Assembly (NCBI RefSeq): GCF_001431465.1 | Contig: NZ_LDJJ01000036.1 | Location: 1-64,000 of the forward strand | Length of the DNA stretch: 64,000 nt | Reading direction: 5' to 3' | Origin: Stenotrophomonas terrae | Lineage (GTDB): Bacteria > Pseudomonadota > Gammaproteobacteria > Xanthomonadales > Xanthomonadaceae | Shown here: piece by piece, positions 30,845-38,700 of the stretch | Layout of the letters: every line of letters starts with the position of its first letter | How positions within the stretch are numbered: position 1 is the first letter of the stretch | Notes under the pieces: generated by a model | What the model saw: only the letters and a program-made list of their open reading frames with translations | What the model was told of the DNA's origin: nothing | Databases searched by the model: none | Translations under genes and position numbers: made by a program

Positions 30845-31720
30845 CTACAAATCCAGACCGCCCTGCGCCTGCAGCCATAGCCGGAACCGCTTCAAGACCG
30901 CGCGCTCCTGCCGCGAGCGCAGGCGGGTCAGCCAATACCTGCCCAATGACAGGGTCTGAGTGAACGGCTGCAACAGCCGCCCTTCGGCCAGATCCTGCTC
31001 GAACATGCGCAGCGGCAGCAGCGCCACGCCGGCACCGGCGGCCGCTGCACTGGCCAGTGTCAGCGAGGAGTCAAATACCGCTCCGCGCGCTTCCACCCCG
31101 TTGACCCCGGCCAGCTGCAGCCAGCGCGGCCATTCGTCATTGCGATAGGAACGCAGCAGCGGCACGTTGCCCAGATCACGTGGCTGCCGCAAACGCCGCG
31201 CTACCGCAGGTGCGCACAGCGGTGCGAACGGGGTATCGACGATCGGCACGCAGTCCTGGCCCTGCCAGTCGCCGTCGCCAAAGCGGATCGCCAGATCCAG
31301 GCCTTCGCCGGCCAGATCGATGCGGTTGTTGTGGGTCTGCACGCGCAGTTCGATATCCGGATGTGCGGACTCGAAGGCGGCCAGCCGCGGCAGCAGCCAG
31401 CCGGTGGCAAAGGTGCCGACCACGCCCACGGTGAGCACTTCGCGGAAGCGGCCACCGGTAAAGCGGTCCAGCGCGATCGCCATGCGGTCGAAGCTTTCGG
31501 TCAATACCGGAAACAGCGCCGCGCCCTCGTCGGTAAGGGCCACGCCGCGTGGCAGCCGATGGAACAGGCTGACCTGCAGTCTGTCCTCCAGTCCGCGGAT
31601 CTGATGACTCAAGGCCGCCTGGCTGACGCACAGCTCCAGCGCCGCCCGAGTGAAGTTGAGATGGCGGGCGGCAGCCTCGAAGGCGCGCAGGGCGTTCAGC
31701 GGTAGCTGGGGGCGGATCAT
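30845..31720 (-). CDS. ampR: LysR-family beta-lactamase regulator AmpR
   Basis: AmpR controls inducible beta-lactamase by sensing peptidoglycan fragments (anhydro-muropeptides) and UDP-MurNAc-pentapeptide. The 291-residue product begins MIRPQLPLNALRAFEAAARH and has ELCVSQAALSHQIRGLEDRL in the recognition helix region (about 25-50). PRGVALTDEG and the effector domain GTFATGWLLPRLAAFESAHPDIELRV are AmpR-like. It is divergent from the L2-type enzyme gene, the classical ampR-bla arrangement. The ATG at 31720 gives the standard AmpR N-terminus; much longer forms run through the bla gene and were rejected. Confidence 0.94.
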   Translation of the reverse strand: MIRPQLPLNALRAFEAAARHLNFTRAALELCVSQAALSHQIRGLEDRLQVSLFHRLPRGVALTDEGAALFPVLTESFDRMAIALDRFTGGRFREVLTVGVVGTFATGWLLPRLAAFESAHPDIELRVQTHNNRIDLAGEGLDLAIRFGDGDWQGQDCVPIVDTPFAPLCAPAVARRLRQPRDLGNVPLLRSYRNDEWPRWLQLAGVNGVEARGAVFDSSLTLASAAAAGAGVALLPLRMFEQDLAEGRLLQPFTQTLSLGRYWLTRLRSRQERAVLKRFRLWLQAQGGLDL

Positions 31721-31757
31721 CGCGGAGTCATGATGAAAGTTGATGGTCTGCCGCATT

Positions 31758-31807
31758 ATTTCCGCTGTGGCGGCGAAATTGGCGACTTTGCTACAAATAA
31801 ATCTAAT
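31758..31807 (+). promoter_or_regulatory. bla promoter and candidate AmpR operator
   Basis: A rightward -35 TTGGCG (31779-31784), 17-base spacer and -10 TCTAAT (31802-31807) precede the L2-type gene. Just upstream, and touching the -35, is the near-palindrome ATTTCCGC..GCGAAAT (31758-31779). It is positioned as expected for AmpR, which binds next to the bla -35 in other ampR-bla pairs. Confidence 0.55.
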
Positions 31808-31903
31808 GGCTTCCGATGAATCTTCGTGATGGTCGTCAGCGCCCGGAGGCGCCAAGATCAGCCCAGACCACCCGTGCAGCGCCGCTGCGCACAAGGAGAT
31901 CCC

Positions 31904-32797
31904 ATGTTTGCTCGTCGTCAGTTCCTCATGCTCGGTGGCGCCGCGCTGGCCAGCACGCTGCTGCCAGCCGTGCTGGCGAAAACCGCACAGGCGGCTACGC
32001 CAGCACCGGCCAATGGCACCGACTTCGCCGCGCTGGAAAAGGCCAGTGGCGGCCGCCTGGGGGTGTGCTTGTGGCATCCGGCCAGTGGCGCGCGCTATGG
32101 CCATCGCATGGATGAGCGGTTCCCGATGTGCAGCACGGTCAAATTCCCGTTGGCCGCAGCCATCCTGCACCGCGTCGATGCAGGCAAGTTGTCGCTGGAC
32201 CAGCGGGTGGCGGTGCGACAAGGCGACATCATCAGCCACTCGCCTTTCACCGGGCGGCATGTCGGCAAGGACATGACGGTGCGCGATCTGTGCCGGGCGA
32301 CCCTGATCATCAGTGACAACGCCGCCGCCAACCTGCTGCTGCCATTGATCGGCGGCCCCGCAGGGCTCACTGCCTTCCTGCGTGAGCACGGCGACCGCAT
32401 CACCGTGAGCGCGCGCAATGAGCCCGAACTCAACCGCTTTGCGCCTGGCGATCCGCGCGATACCACCAGCCCGGCGGCGATGGCGGGCAACCTGCAGCGC
32501 TTCCTGCTTGGCGACGTGCTCAGCCCGGCCTCGCGGCAGCAGCTGGCCGATTGGCTGATCGACAACCAGACCGGCGACGCGCGCCTGCGTGCCGGCCTGC
32601 CGCAGGGTTGGCGGGTGGGTGACAAGACCGGCAGCAATGGCCAGGACACCAGCAACGATATCGCCGTGCTGTGGCCCTTGGCCGGTGGCCCGGCGTGGCT
32701 GCTGAGCTGCTACCTGCAGGGTTCTGCACTGGACGATGACGGCAGGGATGGCATCCTGCGCCAGGTTGGGGAGCTGGCTGGCGCCCGCCTGGGCTGA
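31904..32797 (+). CDS. L2-type class A beta-lactamase
   Basis: This serine beta-lactamase is related to the chromosomal L2 cephalosporinase of S. maltophilia. The 297-residue product has a twin-arginine-like signal (ARRQFLMLGG) ending near residue 31. Active-site motifs are STVK (Ser77, Lys80), SDN (137-139), EPELN (Glu173, the Ambler Glu166 equivalent) and KTG (241-243). Cys76 precedes the active serine, as in L2. STVK differs from STFK of S. maltophilia L2, and overall sequence is clearly diverged. AAGGAG precedes the ATG at 31904. It is divergent from ampR, so probably inducible. Substrate range cannot be read from sequence. Confidence 0.93.
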   Translation: MFARRQFLMLGGAALASTLLPAVLAKTAQAATPAPANGTDFAALEKASGGRLGVCLWHPASGARYGHRMDERFPMCSTVKFPLAAAILHRVDAGKLSLDQRVAVRQGDIISHSPFTGRHVGKDMTVRDLCRATLIISDNAAANLLLPLIGGPAGLTAFLREHGDRITVSARNEPELNRFAPGDPRDTTSPAAMAGNLQRFLLGDVLSPASRQQLADWLIDNQTGDARLRAGLPQGWRVGDKTGSNGQDTSNDIAVLWPLAGGPAWLLSCYLQGSALDDDGRDGILRQVGELAGARLG

Positions 32798-32870
32798 CGG
32801 TTGCACCGTCGGCGCGGCGGTTGCTGGTGCGCGCGGCCCCGTGCATCCGTTCAAAGAGGACACCCGCGCC

Positions 32871-34118
32871 ATGAGCAGGGAAGTGATCTATCTGCTGTTG
32901 ATCTTCGCGTTGCTGGTGATCCCGCGCGCGCTGCAGCGCTTCAGCATTCCCGCGCCGCTGACCTGCCTGGTGTTCGGCATTGCCGCGATGCTGTGGTTGG
33001 GCGACGGCTCGCATGATCCGGTAGTCAACCTGCTCGCCACCTTGGGCATTTCCTCGCTGTTCCTGTTTGCCGGCCTGGAAGTGGACATCGCCGACCTGCG
33101 CAAGGGCATGTGGCCACTGCTCACCCATCTGCTGATCCGCAGCGCCACGCTTGCCGGCATGGCCTGGCTGGCCTGGCATTACGCCGGTCTGCAGTGGCAG
33201 GCCGCGGCGTTGCTGGCCTTGGCGCTGCTGACGCCGTCCACCGGTTTCATCATGGATTCCCTGTCCCAGCTCGGGCTTGATGATGCCGAACGCTTCTGGG
33301 TCAGCAGCAAGGCCATTGCCGGCGAGCTGCTGGCCCTGGCGGCCTTGTTCGTGGTGCTGCAGGCCGGCGATCCGGTGCACATGGCGCTGTCGAGCTTTGC
33401 CCTGCTCGCGATGATGGTGGGTTTGCCGCTGTTGTTCGTCGGCTTGGGGCGCTGGGTGGCGCCGCATGCGCCGGGCTCGGAGTTCTCGCTGCTGGTGATG
33501 GTGGGCATGCTGGCCGCCTACATCACCTACGGCCTGGGTGTGTATTACCTGGTCGGTGCATTCATCGCCGGGCTGGTGGCGCGCCTGCTGCAGCAGCGCA
33601 TGCCCTTGCTGGCATCGCATGAAAACCTGCATGCGCTGCGCCTGTTCGCCTCGTTCTTCGTGCCGTTCTACTTCTTCAACGCGGGCACCAAGGTGCCGGC
33701 CGAAGCCTTGAGCTTTGAAGCGCTCGGGCTGGGCCTGCTGATCACCCTGGTAGTGCTGCCGCTGCGCATCGCGGTGATCTGGCTGCAGCGCCGCCTGATG
33801 TTCGGCGAGAGCTTCCGCACCAGTCTGCGGGTGGCCTTGGCGTTGTCGCCAACCTTGATCTTCACCCTGGTACTGGCGGCGATCATGCGCGAGCGTTTTG
33901 CGATATCGCCAGTGCTGTTTGGCGCGCTGCTGCTGTACGCGGCCTTGACCACGCTGCTGCCGTCGCTGGTGTTCCGCCGGCCCATGGATGTTGACCCGCT
34001 GAGCAACGAAGCTACGCCGCCCATCGATCCAGAGGTCGTAAGAGATGAGGGCGCTGCCGCTGAGGATCCAGCGCCCGCGTCGCCCTCTGCATCCGGCTCT
34101 TACGTACCCCAGCGCTGA
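32871..34118 (+). CDS. CPA2-family Na+(K+)/H+ antiporter
   Basis: The 415-residue product is an integral membrane protein with about 12 helices. ALQRFSIPAPLTCLVFGIAAM, then LFLFAGLEVDIADLRKGMW and LLTPSTGFIMDSL, follow the CPA2 antiporter pattern. It lacks the TrkA-N domain found in YbaL. The start at 32871 follows AAAGAGGA. It comes 73 bases after the beta-lactamase gene and 66 before a Ser/Thr kinase gene, all on one strand with no obvious terminator, so co-transcription is likely. The ion is not known. Confidence 0.85.
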   Translation: MSREVIYLLLIFALLVIPRALQRFSIPAPLTCLVFGIAAMLWLGDGSHDPVVNLLATLGISSLFLFAGLEVDIADLRKGMWPLLTHLLIRSATLAGMAWLAWHYAGLQWQAAALLALALLTPSTGFIMDSLSQLGLDDAERFWVSSKAIAGELLALAALFVVLQAGDPVHMALSSFALLAMMVGLPLLFVGLGRWVAPHAPGSEFSLLVMVGMLAAYITYGLGVYYLVGAFIAGLVARLLQQRMPLLASHENLHALRLFASFFVPFYFFNAGTKVPAEALSFEALGLGLLITLVVLPLRIAVIWLQRRLMFGESFRTSLRVALALSPTLIFTLVLAAIMRERFAISPVLFGALLLYAALTTLLPSLVFRRPMDVDPLSNEATPPIDPEVVRDEGAAAEDPAPASPSASGSYVPQR

Positions 34119-34184
34119 GCGGCGCTTATCATCCCCGCACCGGCACGACCTCCTGAAGGTGGGTGCGCGGCAAAGGGGATGTAG

Positions 34185-36833
34185 GTGGATCGAGAAAACT
34201 GGCAGCAGGTACGTGAGCTCTTTGATGCGGTGTGTGAGCTGGAGCCGTCGCAATGGCGGACCGAGCTTGCGCGCCTGAGCGCCAATCCGGCAGTCATTGC
34301 TGAAACCCTGGAGCTGCTGCAGGCGCAGACCTGCGACCTCGGCCGCGCCCGTGAACCAATGGCGCAACTGTTCGCAGCTTCCGCGCCATCGGAGCTTGGC
34401 GAAGGCGACTGCATCGGGCCGTGGCGCCTGTGCGAGCGCTTGGCCAGTGGCGGCATGGGCATCGTGTTCCGCGCCGAGCGCGCAGATGGCCTGTATGCAC
34501 AGGAAGTGGCAATCAAGTTCCTGCTCGGCAAACCCGGCGCACGTGTTGCCGAGCGGCTGGCCGCCGAGCGGCGCATCCTTGCCAGCCTGCAGCACCCCAA
34601 CATCGCGCGCCTGTACGACGGTGGTAGTACGCCGGGCGGCCACCCCTACCTGGTGATGGAGTACGTACGTGGCGAGCCGCTGGATGTGTACTGCGCGCGC
34701 CGTCAGCTGGATCTTCGCCAGCGCCTGCAGCTGTTCCTGAAGGTATGCAGCGCAGTGCAGGCCGCGCATGCGCGCTTGGTGCTGCATTGCGACCTGAAGC
34801 CGTCGAACATCCTGGTCCGCGAGGATGGTGAACCGGTATTGCTCGACTTCGGGGTGTCGCGGCTGTTGGACGATACCTCCAGCGAATCGGCGGCGCAGTT
34901 CTTCACTCCCGCCTATGCGGCACCGGAGCTGCAATCGGGGCAGCCAGCAGGTGTCAGCAGTGACGTTTTCAGTCTTGCCGCGGTGTTGAGCGAACTGCTG
35001 GCGGGCAAGGGCGGCCGACGTGGCGCTGGCGATGCGGGTGTCGCGGTGAGCGCGCCCAGCCAGGTGGCACAGGCCGATTGCGCTTGGAAGCGGGCCCTGC
35101 GCGGTGATCTGGATGCCATTGTGGTGCGCGCCGGTGCGTTGCCCCCGGAGCAGCGTTATCCGTCGGTGGAAGCACTGGCGGCTGATGTGCAGCGCTACCT
35201 GCAGCACCGTCCGGTGCAGGCGCGCCGGGGCGGCCGCGGCTATCGTGCGGGGCGTTGGTTGCGGCGCAACTGGAAGGGCGCAGGGCTGCTGCTGTTGGTG
35301 CTGCTGCTTGCGGCCTGGTTTGTGTGGCGCCTGGCTGCCGAGCGTGCCGCCGCCGAGCGCGAGGCGAAGATCGCCGAGCAGGTCAGCGGCTTTCTGGTGG
35401 AAATGTTCCAGGCGGCGGATCCACGCGAAAAAGGCGTCCGCGGCGGCGAGGACATCAGCGCCCGCGAAGTGCTGGACCGTGCTGCGGCACAGGTGGACGA
35501 GCAGTTGGACGCCTCGGCCGAAGTACAGGCGCGCTTGAAGGGCGTGATTGGTCTGGCTTACCGCAATACCGGCGATCTGCGTCGTGCCAATCCGATGATG
35601 CTGCAGGCGGCCGAAGCCTTGGCCGCTGCAGGCGGCGAGAAGAATCTGGACGAGGCCGCACGCCTGTTCAACCTGTTGGCAGGCAGCTATGCCAACAACC
35701 GCAATGGCGTGGAAGGCGCCAACATGGCCCGGCGCGCGCTGGGCTTGCTGGGCAAGCAGCCGGCAGACAGCTTCCGCGTCGCCCAGTCCTATAATTCGCT
35801 GGGGCTGTCGCTGCTGTCCGAACAGCGCTATGACGATGCCGAAGCCGCGTTCAAGCAGGCCCTGCAGCGCCATCAGGCCGGCAAGCGCGAAAAGTACATC
35901 GGGGTGAGCCTGGACAACCTCGGCATGATGTACCGGCGCAAAGGTGATCTGGCCGCATCGGCGGCGGCCTTTGACCAGTCCACGCCGATGTTCCTGCGCA
36001 CCCTGGGTGAGATGTCGTACGACTACTGGGCCAGCAATACCGAGCGGACGCTGATGCTGATGGACCGCGGCGACCTGGATGAGGCCATTGCCGCGTTCGA
36101 GGCAAACCTGGTGCGTGCGCCGAAGATCTTCGGGCCGCGCAGCATCTATGTGGTCAGCGAGAACAACCGCCTGGCGTTGGCGTTGATGCGCAAGGGCGAA
36201 TATGCACGCGCGCAGCCCTTTGTTGAAACCGCGGTGAGCTTGTCGGCACAGGTGCTGGGCAAGGACAGCTACAACTATTCGCTGGTCACCGAAACCGCCG
36301 CGCAGCTGGCGCAGGCGCAGGGCGATCTGGCCGGCGCCGAAAGCGCTTACCGGCAAGCGCTGGCCATACGCAGCGCAGCCATAGGTCGGGATCACCCCGA
36401 CAGCCTGGACCTGGAACTGCAGCTTGGCCTGTTGCTGGCTGCCCAGGGCAAGGATGCCGGCGATGCCCTGGTGCAGCGCGCGCATGCAATGTGGTTGCCG
36501 CGAATTCCTGCCAGCAGTGCCAACGGCATACGCCTGCAGCAGAGCTGGGCCGAATGGTTGCTGGCCAAACAGCGATTGGTGGCGGCCGGGCAGGCGCTGG
36601 ACGCGGTGGAGCCGCTGCTTGGGCATGGCCCTTATGCGGCGGTACGCCAGCAGGTGCTGCGTGCGCGCTGGGCGCAAGCGCGCGGCAATCGCGGTGAGGC
36701 CGTGCAGCATTGGCAGCGCGCCGTGGCGGCGGCCACCCCTTTGTACGGCGAAGATTCGGCGGTCACCGCGCAATGGCGCAGTGCCCTGCAGGCGGCGCAA
36801 AGCGATGCACACGCCGCTGGCGCGTTGCCTTGA
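34185..36833 (+). CDS. Membrane Ser/Thr protein kinase with TPR-like tail (1)
   Basis: The 882-residue product has an N-terminal helical extension, then a kinase domain (about 78-345): LASGGMG glycine loop (87-92), VAIK Lys111, HCDLKPSN (201-208), DFG (221-223) and YAAPEL. The catalytic loop has HCD in place of HRD, so it is a non-RD kinase. One transmembrane segment lies at 365-382, followed by about 500 residues of TPR-like helical repeats, probably periplasmic. The start is GTG at 34185 after AAAGGGGA. It resembles kinases paired with ECF43-type sigma factors, but none is adjacent. A paralogue lies at 61749. Confidence 0.9.
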   Translation: MDRENWQQVRELFDAVCELEPSQWRTELARLSANPAVIAETLELLQAQTCDLGRAREPMAQLFAASAPSELGEGDCIGPWRLCERLASGGMGIVFRAERADGLYAQEVAIKFLLGKPGARVAERLAAERRILASLQHPNIARLYDGGSTPGGHPYLVMEYVRGEPLDVYCARRQLDLRQRLQLFLKVCSAVQAAHARLVLHCDLKPSNILVREDGEPVLLDFGVSRLLDDTSSESAAQFFTPAYAAPELQSGQPAGVSSDVFSLAAVLSELLAGKGGRRGAGDAGVAVSAPSQVAQADCAWKRALRGDLDAIVVRAGALPPEQRYPSVEALAADVQRYLQHRPVQARRGGRGYRAGRWLRRNWKGAGLLLLVLLLAAWFVWRLAAERAAAEREAKIAEQVSGFLVEMFQAADPREKGVRGGEDISAREVLDRAAAQVDEQLDASAEVQARLKGVIGLAYRNTGDLRRANPMMLQAAEALAAAGGEKNLDEAARLFNLLAGSYANNRNGVEGANMARRALGLLGKQPADSFRVAQSYNSLGLSLLSEQRYDDAEAAFKQALQRHQAGKREKYIGVSLDNLGMMYRRKGDLAASAAAFDQSTPMFLRTLGEMSYDYWASNTERTLMLMDRGDLDEAIAAFEANLVRAPKIFGPRSIYVVSENNRLALALMRKGEYARAQPFVETAVSLSAQVLGKDSYNYSLVTETAAQLAQAQGDLAGAESAYRQALAIRSAAIGRDHPDSLDLELQLGLLLAAQGKDAGDALVQRAHAMWLPRIPASSANGIRLQQSWAEWLLAKQRLVAAGQALDAVEPLLGHGPYAAVRQQVLRARWAQARGNRGEAVQHWQRAVAAATPLYGEDSAVTAQWRSALQAAQSDAHAAGALP

Positions 36834-36859
36834 GCTGACCGGTAGGCGAGGATCGGGGA

Positions 36860-37507
36860 ATGAAAACCTCTTCCTTCTCAGTTCTTTTCAGCGCGCTGGC
36901 CTTGGCCAGTGCGGCCATTCTTCCTGCTTCGGCAATGGCCGATGCTGGCGGCAATGCGGCCACGGCGGCGGTCGCGCCGGCCGATCAGTTCCTCGCTGGT
37001 TTGGCGCAGTACTGCGGCCAGGCCTTCGCCGGGCGCGTCATCGCCAATCAGCCGCAGTCCAGCGCGCCGGACCCGTTCGACGGCAAAATCCTGGTGATGC
37101 ATGTGCGTGGTTGTGACAGCCCGCAACAGGAGCTGCGGGTGCCGTTCCATGTGGGCGATGACCATTCGCGGACCTGGGTGATCAGCCGTACCGATAGCGG
37201 CCTGCGCTTGAAGCACGATCATCGCCATGCCGACGGCAGCCCGGATGCGGTGACGATGTATGGCGGTGATACCGCGCAGGCCGGCAGCGCCGGGCGCCAG
37301 GAGTTCCCGGTCGATGCGGCCTCCGTGGCGATGTTCAGCGCGCATGGCATGACGGCCTCGCTGCGCAATACCTGGGCGATGGAGCTGGTGCCCGGCCAGC
37401 GTTTTGTCTATGAACTGGCGCGGCCGGACGGGCGCTTGTTCCAGGTGGAGTTCGACCTGAGCACGCCGGTACAGCTGCCGCCGGCACCGTGGGGCAGCGA
37501 AGCCTGA
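36860..37507 (+). CDS. Secreted protein of unknown function
   Basis: The 215-residue product has a clear signal peptide (MKTSSFSVLFSALALASA, cleavage near residue 28). The mature part has two cysteines (about 52 and 84) that could form a disulfide. It has HVGDDHSRTWVISRT, and a His/Asp-rich LKHDHRHADGS. I do not recognise the family. It starts 26 bases after the kinase stop and probably shares its transcript. A periplasmic or secreted role linked to the kinase sensor domain is a guess. A hairpin terminator follows. Confidence 0.75.
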   Translation: MKTSSFSVLFSALALASAAILPASAMADAGGNAATAAVAPADQFLAGLAQYCGQAFAGRVIANQPQSSAPDPFDGKILVMHVRGCDSPQQELRVPFHVGDDHSRTWVISRTDSGLRLKHDHRHADGSPDAVTMYGGDTAQAGSAGRQEFPVDAASVAMFSAHGMTASLRNTWAMELVPGQRFVYELARPDGRLFQVEFDLSTPVQLPPAPWGSEA

Positions 37508-37513
37508 AAGACG

Positions 37514-37537
37514 GAGGGCGCCGTTGCCGGCGCCCTC
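37514..37537. terminator. Bidirectional hairpin terminator
   Basis: A nine-base-pair perfect stem GAGGGCGCC/GGCGCCCTC with a six-base loop lies between the convergent secreted-protein and DUF3011 genes. No long T-tract is present. Confidence 0.6.
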
Positions 37538-37558
37538 TGGTCTGCTTGAGTTGGAGGC

Positions 37559-38545
37559 TCAGCGGCCGCTGAAGCGTGCGCGGCAGCCGCCGTTTACCCA
37601 GATGCTGTTGCCGTTGTAGCCCCAGTTGCGGCCTTCCACGCAGCGCGTATCGGACAGCTGCTGGACGATGACCGGGCGGCCCTGGCGGCGATCCCAGGCG
37701 CAGGTATTGGGCCGGTTGCTGCTGCTGGCGCATTCCACCAGGTAGTTGTTGTTGCCGCCGTTGTTCCAGCCGCTGCCACCGCCGCGGCCTTCGCCGAATT
37801 CGCCACGGCAACCACCGTTGACCCAGACCGTACCGTTGCTGCTGCCCCAGTTGCGGCCTTCCACGCAGCGCGTATCGGAGATCTGCCGGACCAGCACCGC
37901 GCTGCGCCAGCCGGTGTTGCAGACCACGTGGCGGTTGCTGTTGCTGTCACAGCGGATGGTGCGGTTGCCATTGCCATTGCCGTTCCAGCCACCCTGGCCG
38001 TTGCCATTGCCACCGGCCCAGTTGCCGCGGCCTTCGGCGAACTCGGCCCGGCAGCCGCCGCTGACCCAGACGCTGCCGTTGTTGCTGCCCCAGTTGCGGC
38101 CCTCGATGCAGCGCGTATCGGAGATCTGGCGGACCAGCACCGCGTTGCGCCAGCCGGTGTTGCAGACCTGCTGGCGGTTGCCGTTGCTGTCGCAGCGGAT
38201 GGTGCGGTTGCCATTGCCATTGCCGTTCCAGCCACCCTGGCCGTTGCCGCCGGCCCAGTTGCCGCGGGCTTCGGCAAACTCGGCCCGGCAGCCGCCGCTG
38301 ACCCAGACGCTGCCATTGTTGCTGCCCCAGTTGCGGCCTTCGGTACAGCGCGTATCGGAGACCTGGCGCACCAGCACGGCGCTGCGCCAGCCGGTATTGC
38401 AGACCTGTTGGCGGTTGCTGTTGCTGTCACAGCGGATGGTGCCGTTCTGGCTGCCCGGGAAGCCGGCTTGGGCAGCGGCCGGGGAGGAGCTCATGGCCAG
38501 GCCCAACAGGGCTGCCAGGCCGGCGAGCAGGAAAGAGTGGTTCAT
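37559..38545 (-). CDS. Secreted DUF3011 protein with four repeats
   Basis: The 328-residue product has a signal peptide ending PAAAQA (about residue 26). Four DUF3011 repeats follow (about 36-92, 115-171, 196-252 and 269-328). Each has the pattern RCDSxxNR..VCNTGWR.AVLVRQ.SDTRC.EGRNWG..NG..WV.GGCR, with four cysteines. Gly/Asn-rich linkers (WNGNGNGNR) separate them. Repeats 2 and 3 are nearly identical, including at DNA level, which suggests recent duplication. The protein is probably periplasmic or surface-exposed and disulfide-bonded. Function is unknown. The start at 38545 gives the signal peptide directly. Confidence 0.88.
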   Translation of the reverse strand: MNHSFLLAGLAALLGLAMSSSPAAAQAGFPGSQNGTIRCDSNSNRQQVCNTGWRSAVLVRQVSDTRCTEGRNWGSNNGSVWVSGGCRAEFAEARGNWAGGNGQGGWNGNGNGNRTIRCDSNGNRQQVCNTGWRNAVLVRQISDTRCIEGRNWGSNNGSVWVSGGCRAEFAEGRGNWAGGNGNGQGGWNGNGNGNRTIRCDSNSNRHVVCNTGWRSAVLVRQISDTRCVEGRNWGSSNGTVWVNGGCRGEFGEGRGGGSGWNNGGNNNYLVECASSSNRPNTCAWDRRQGRPVIVQQLSDTRCVEGRNWGYNGNSIWVNGGCRARFSGR

Positions 38546-38660
38546 GGCGGCTGCCCTGTTCAGGTTTGGTGGCCGAACTATAGGGCGAATCTCACTTAAG
38601 GCGGCGTGACTGGGAGACAAATTTGCTCCAGCCCCCGCTGAGCGCCAAAATACGGGGCTA

Positions 38661-38682
38661 CCCGGCACCGTTTCGTGCCGGG
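38661..38682 (+). promoter_or_regulatory. Hairpin in the aspS leader
   Basis: A perfect eight-base-pair stem CCCGGCAC/GTGCCGGG with a six-base loop lies 19 bases before the aspS start. It may influence translation or mark an mRNA 5' structure. No T-tract follows. Confidence 0.4.
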
Positions 38683-38700
38683 CCCCCTGCGGAGCTTTCC

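Noticed and set aside
32520-36812. A 1430-codon leftward open frame opposite the antiporter and kinase genes
   Set aside because: It mirrors GC-rich genes with well-recognised domains on the other strand. The translation is rich in Arg, Gln, His and Ala and has no family likeness.
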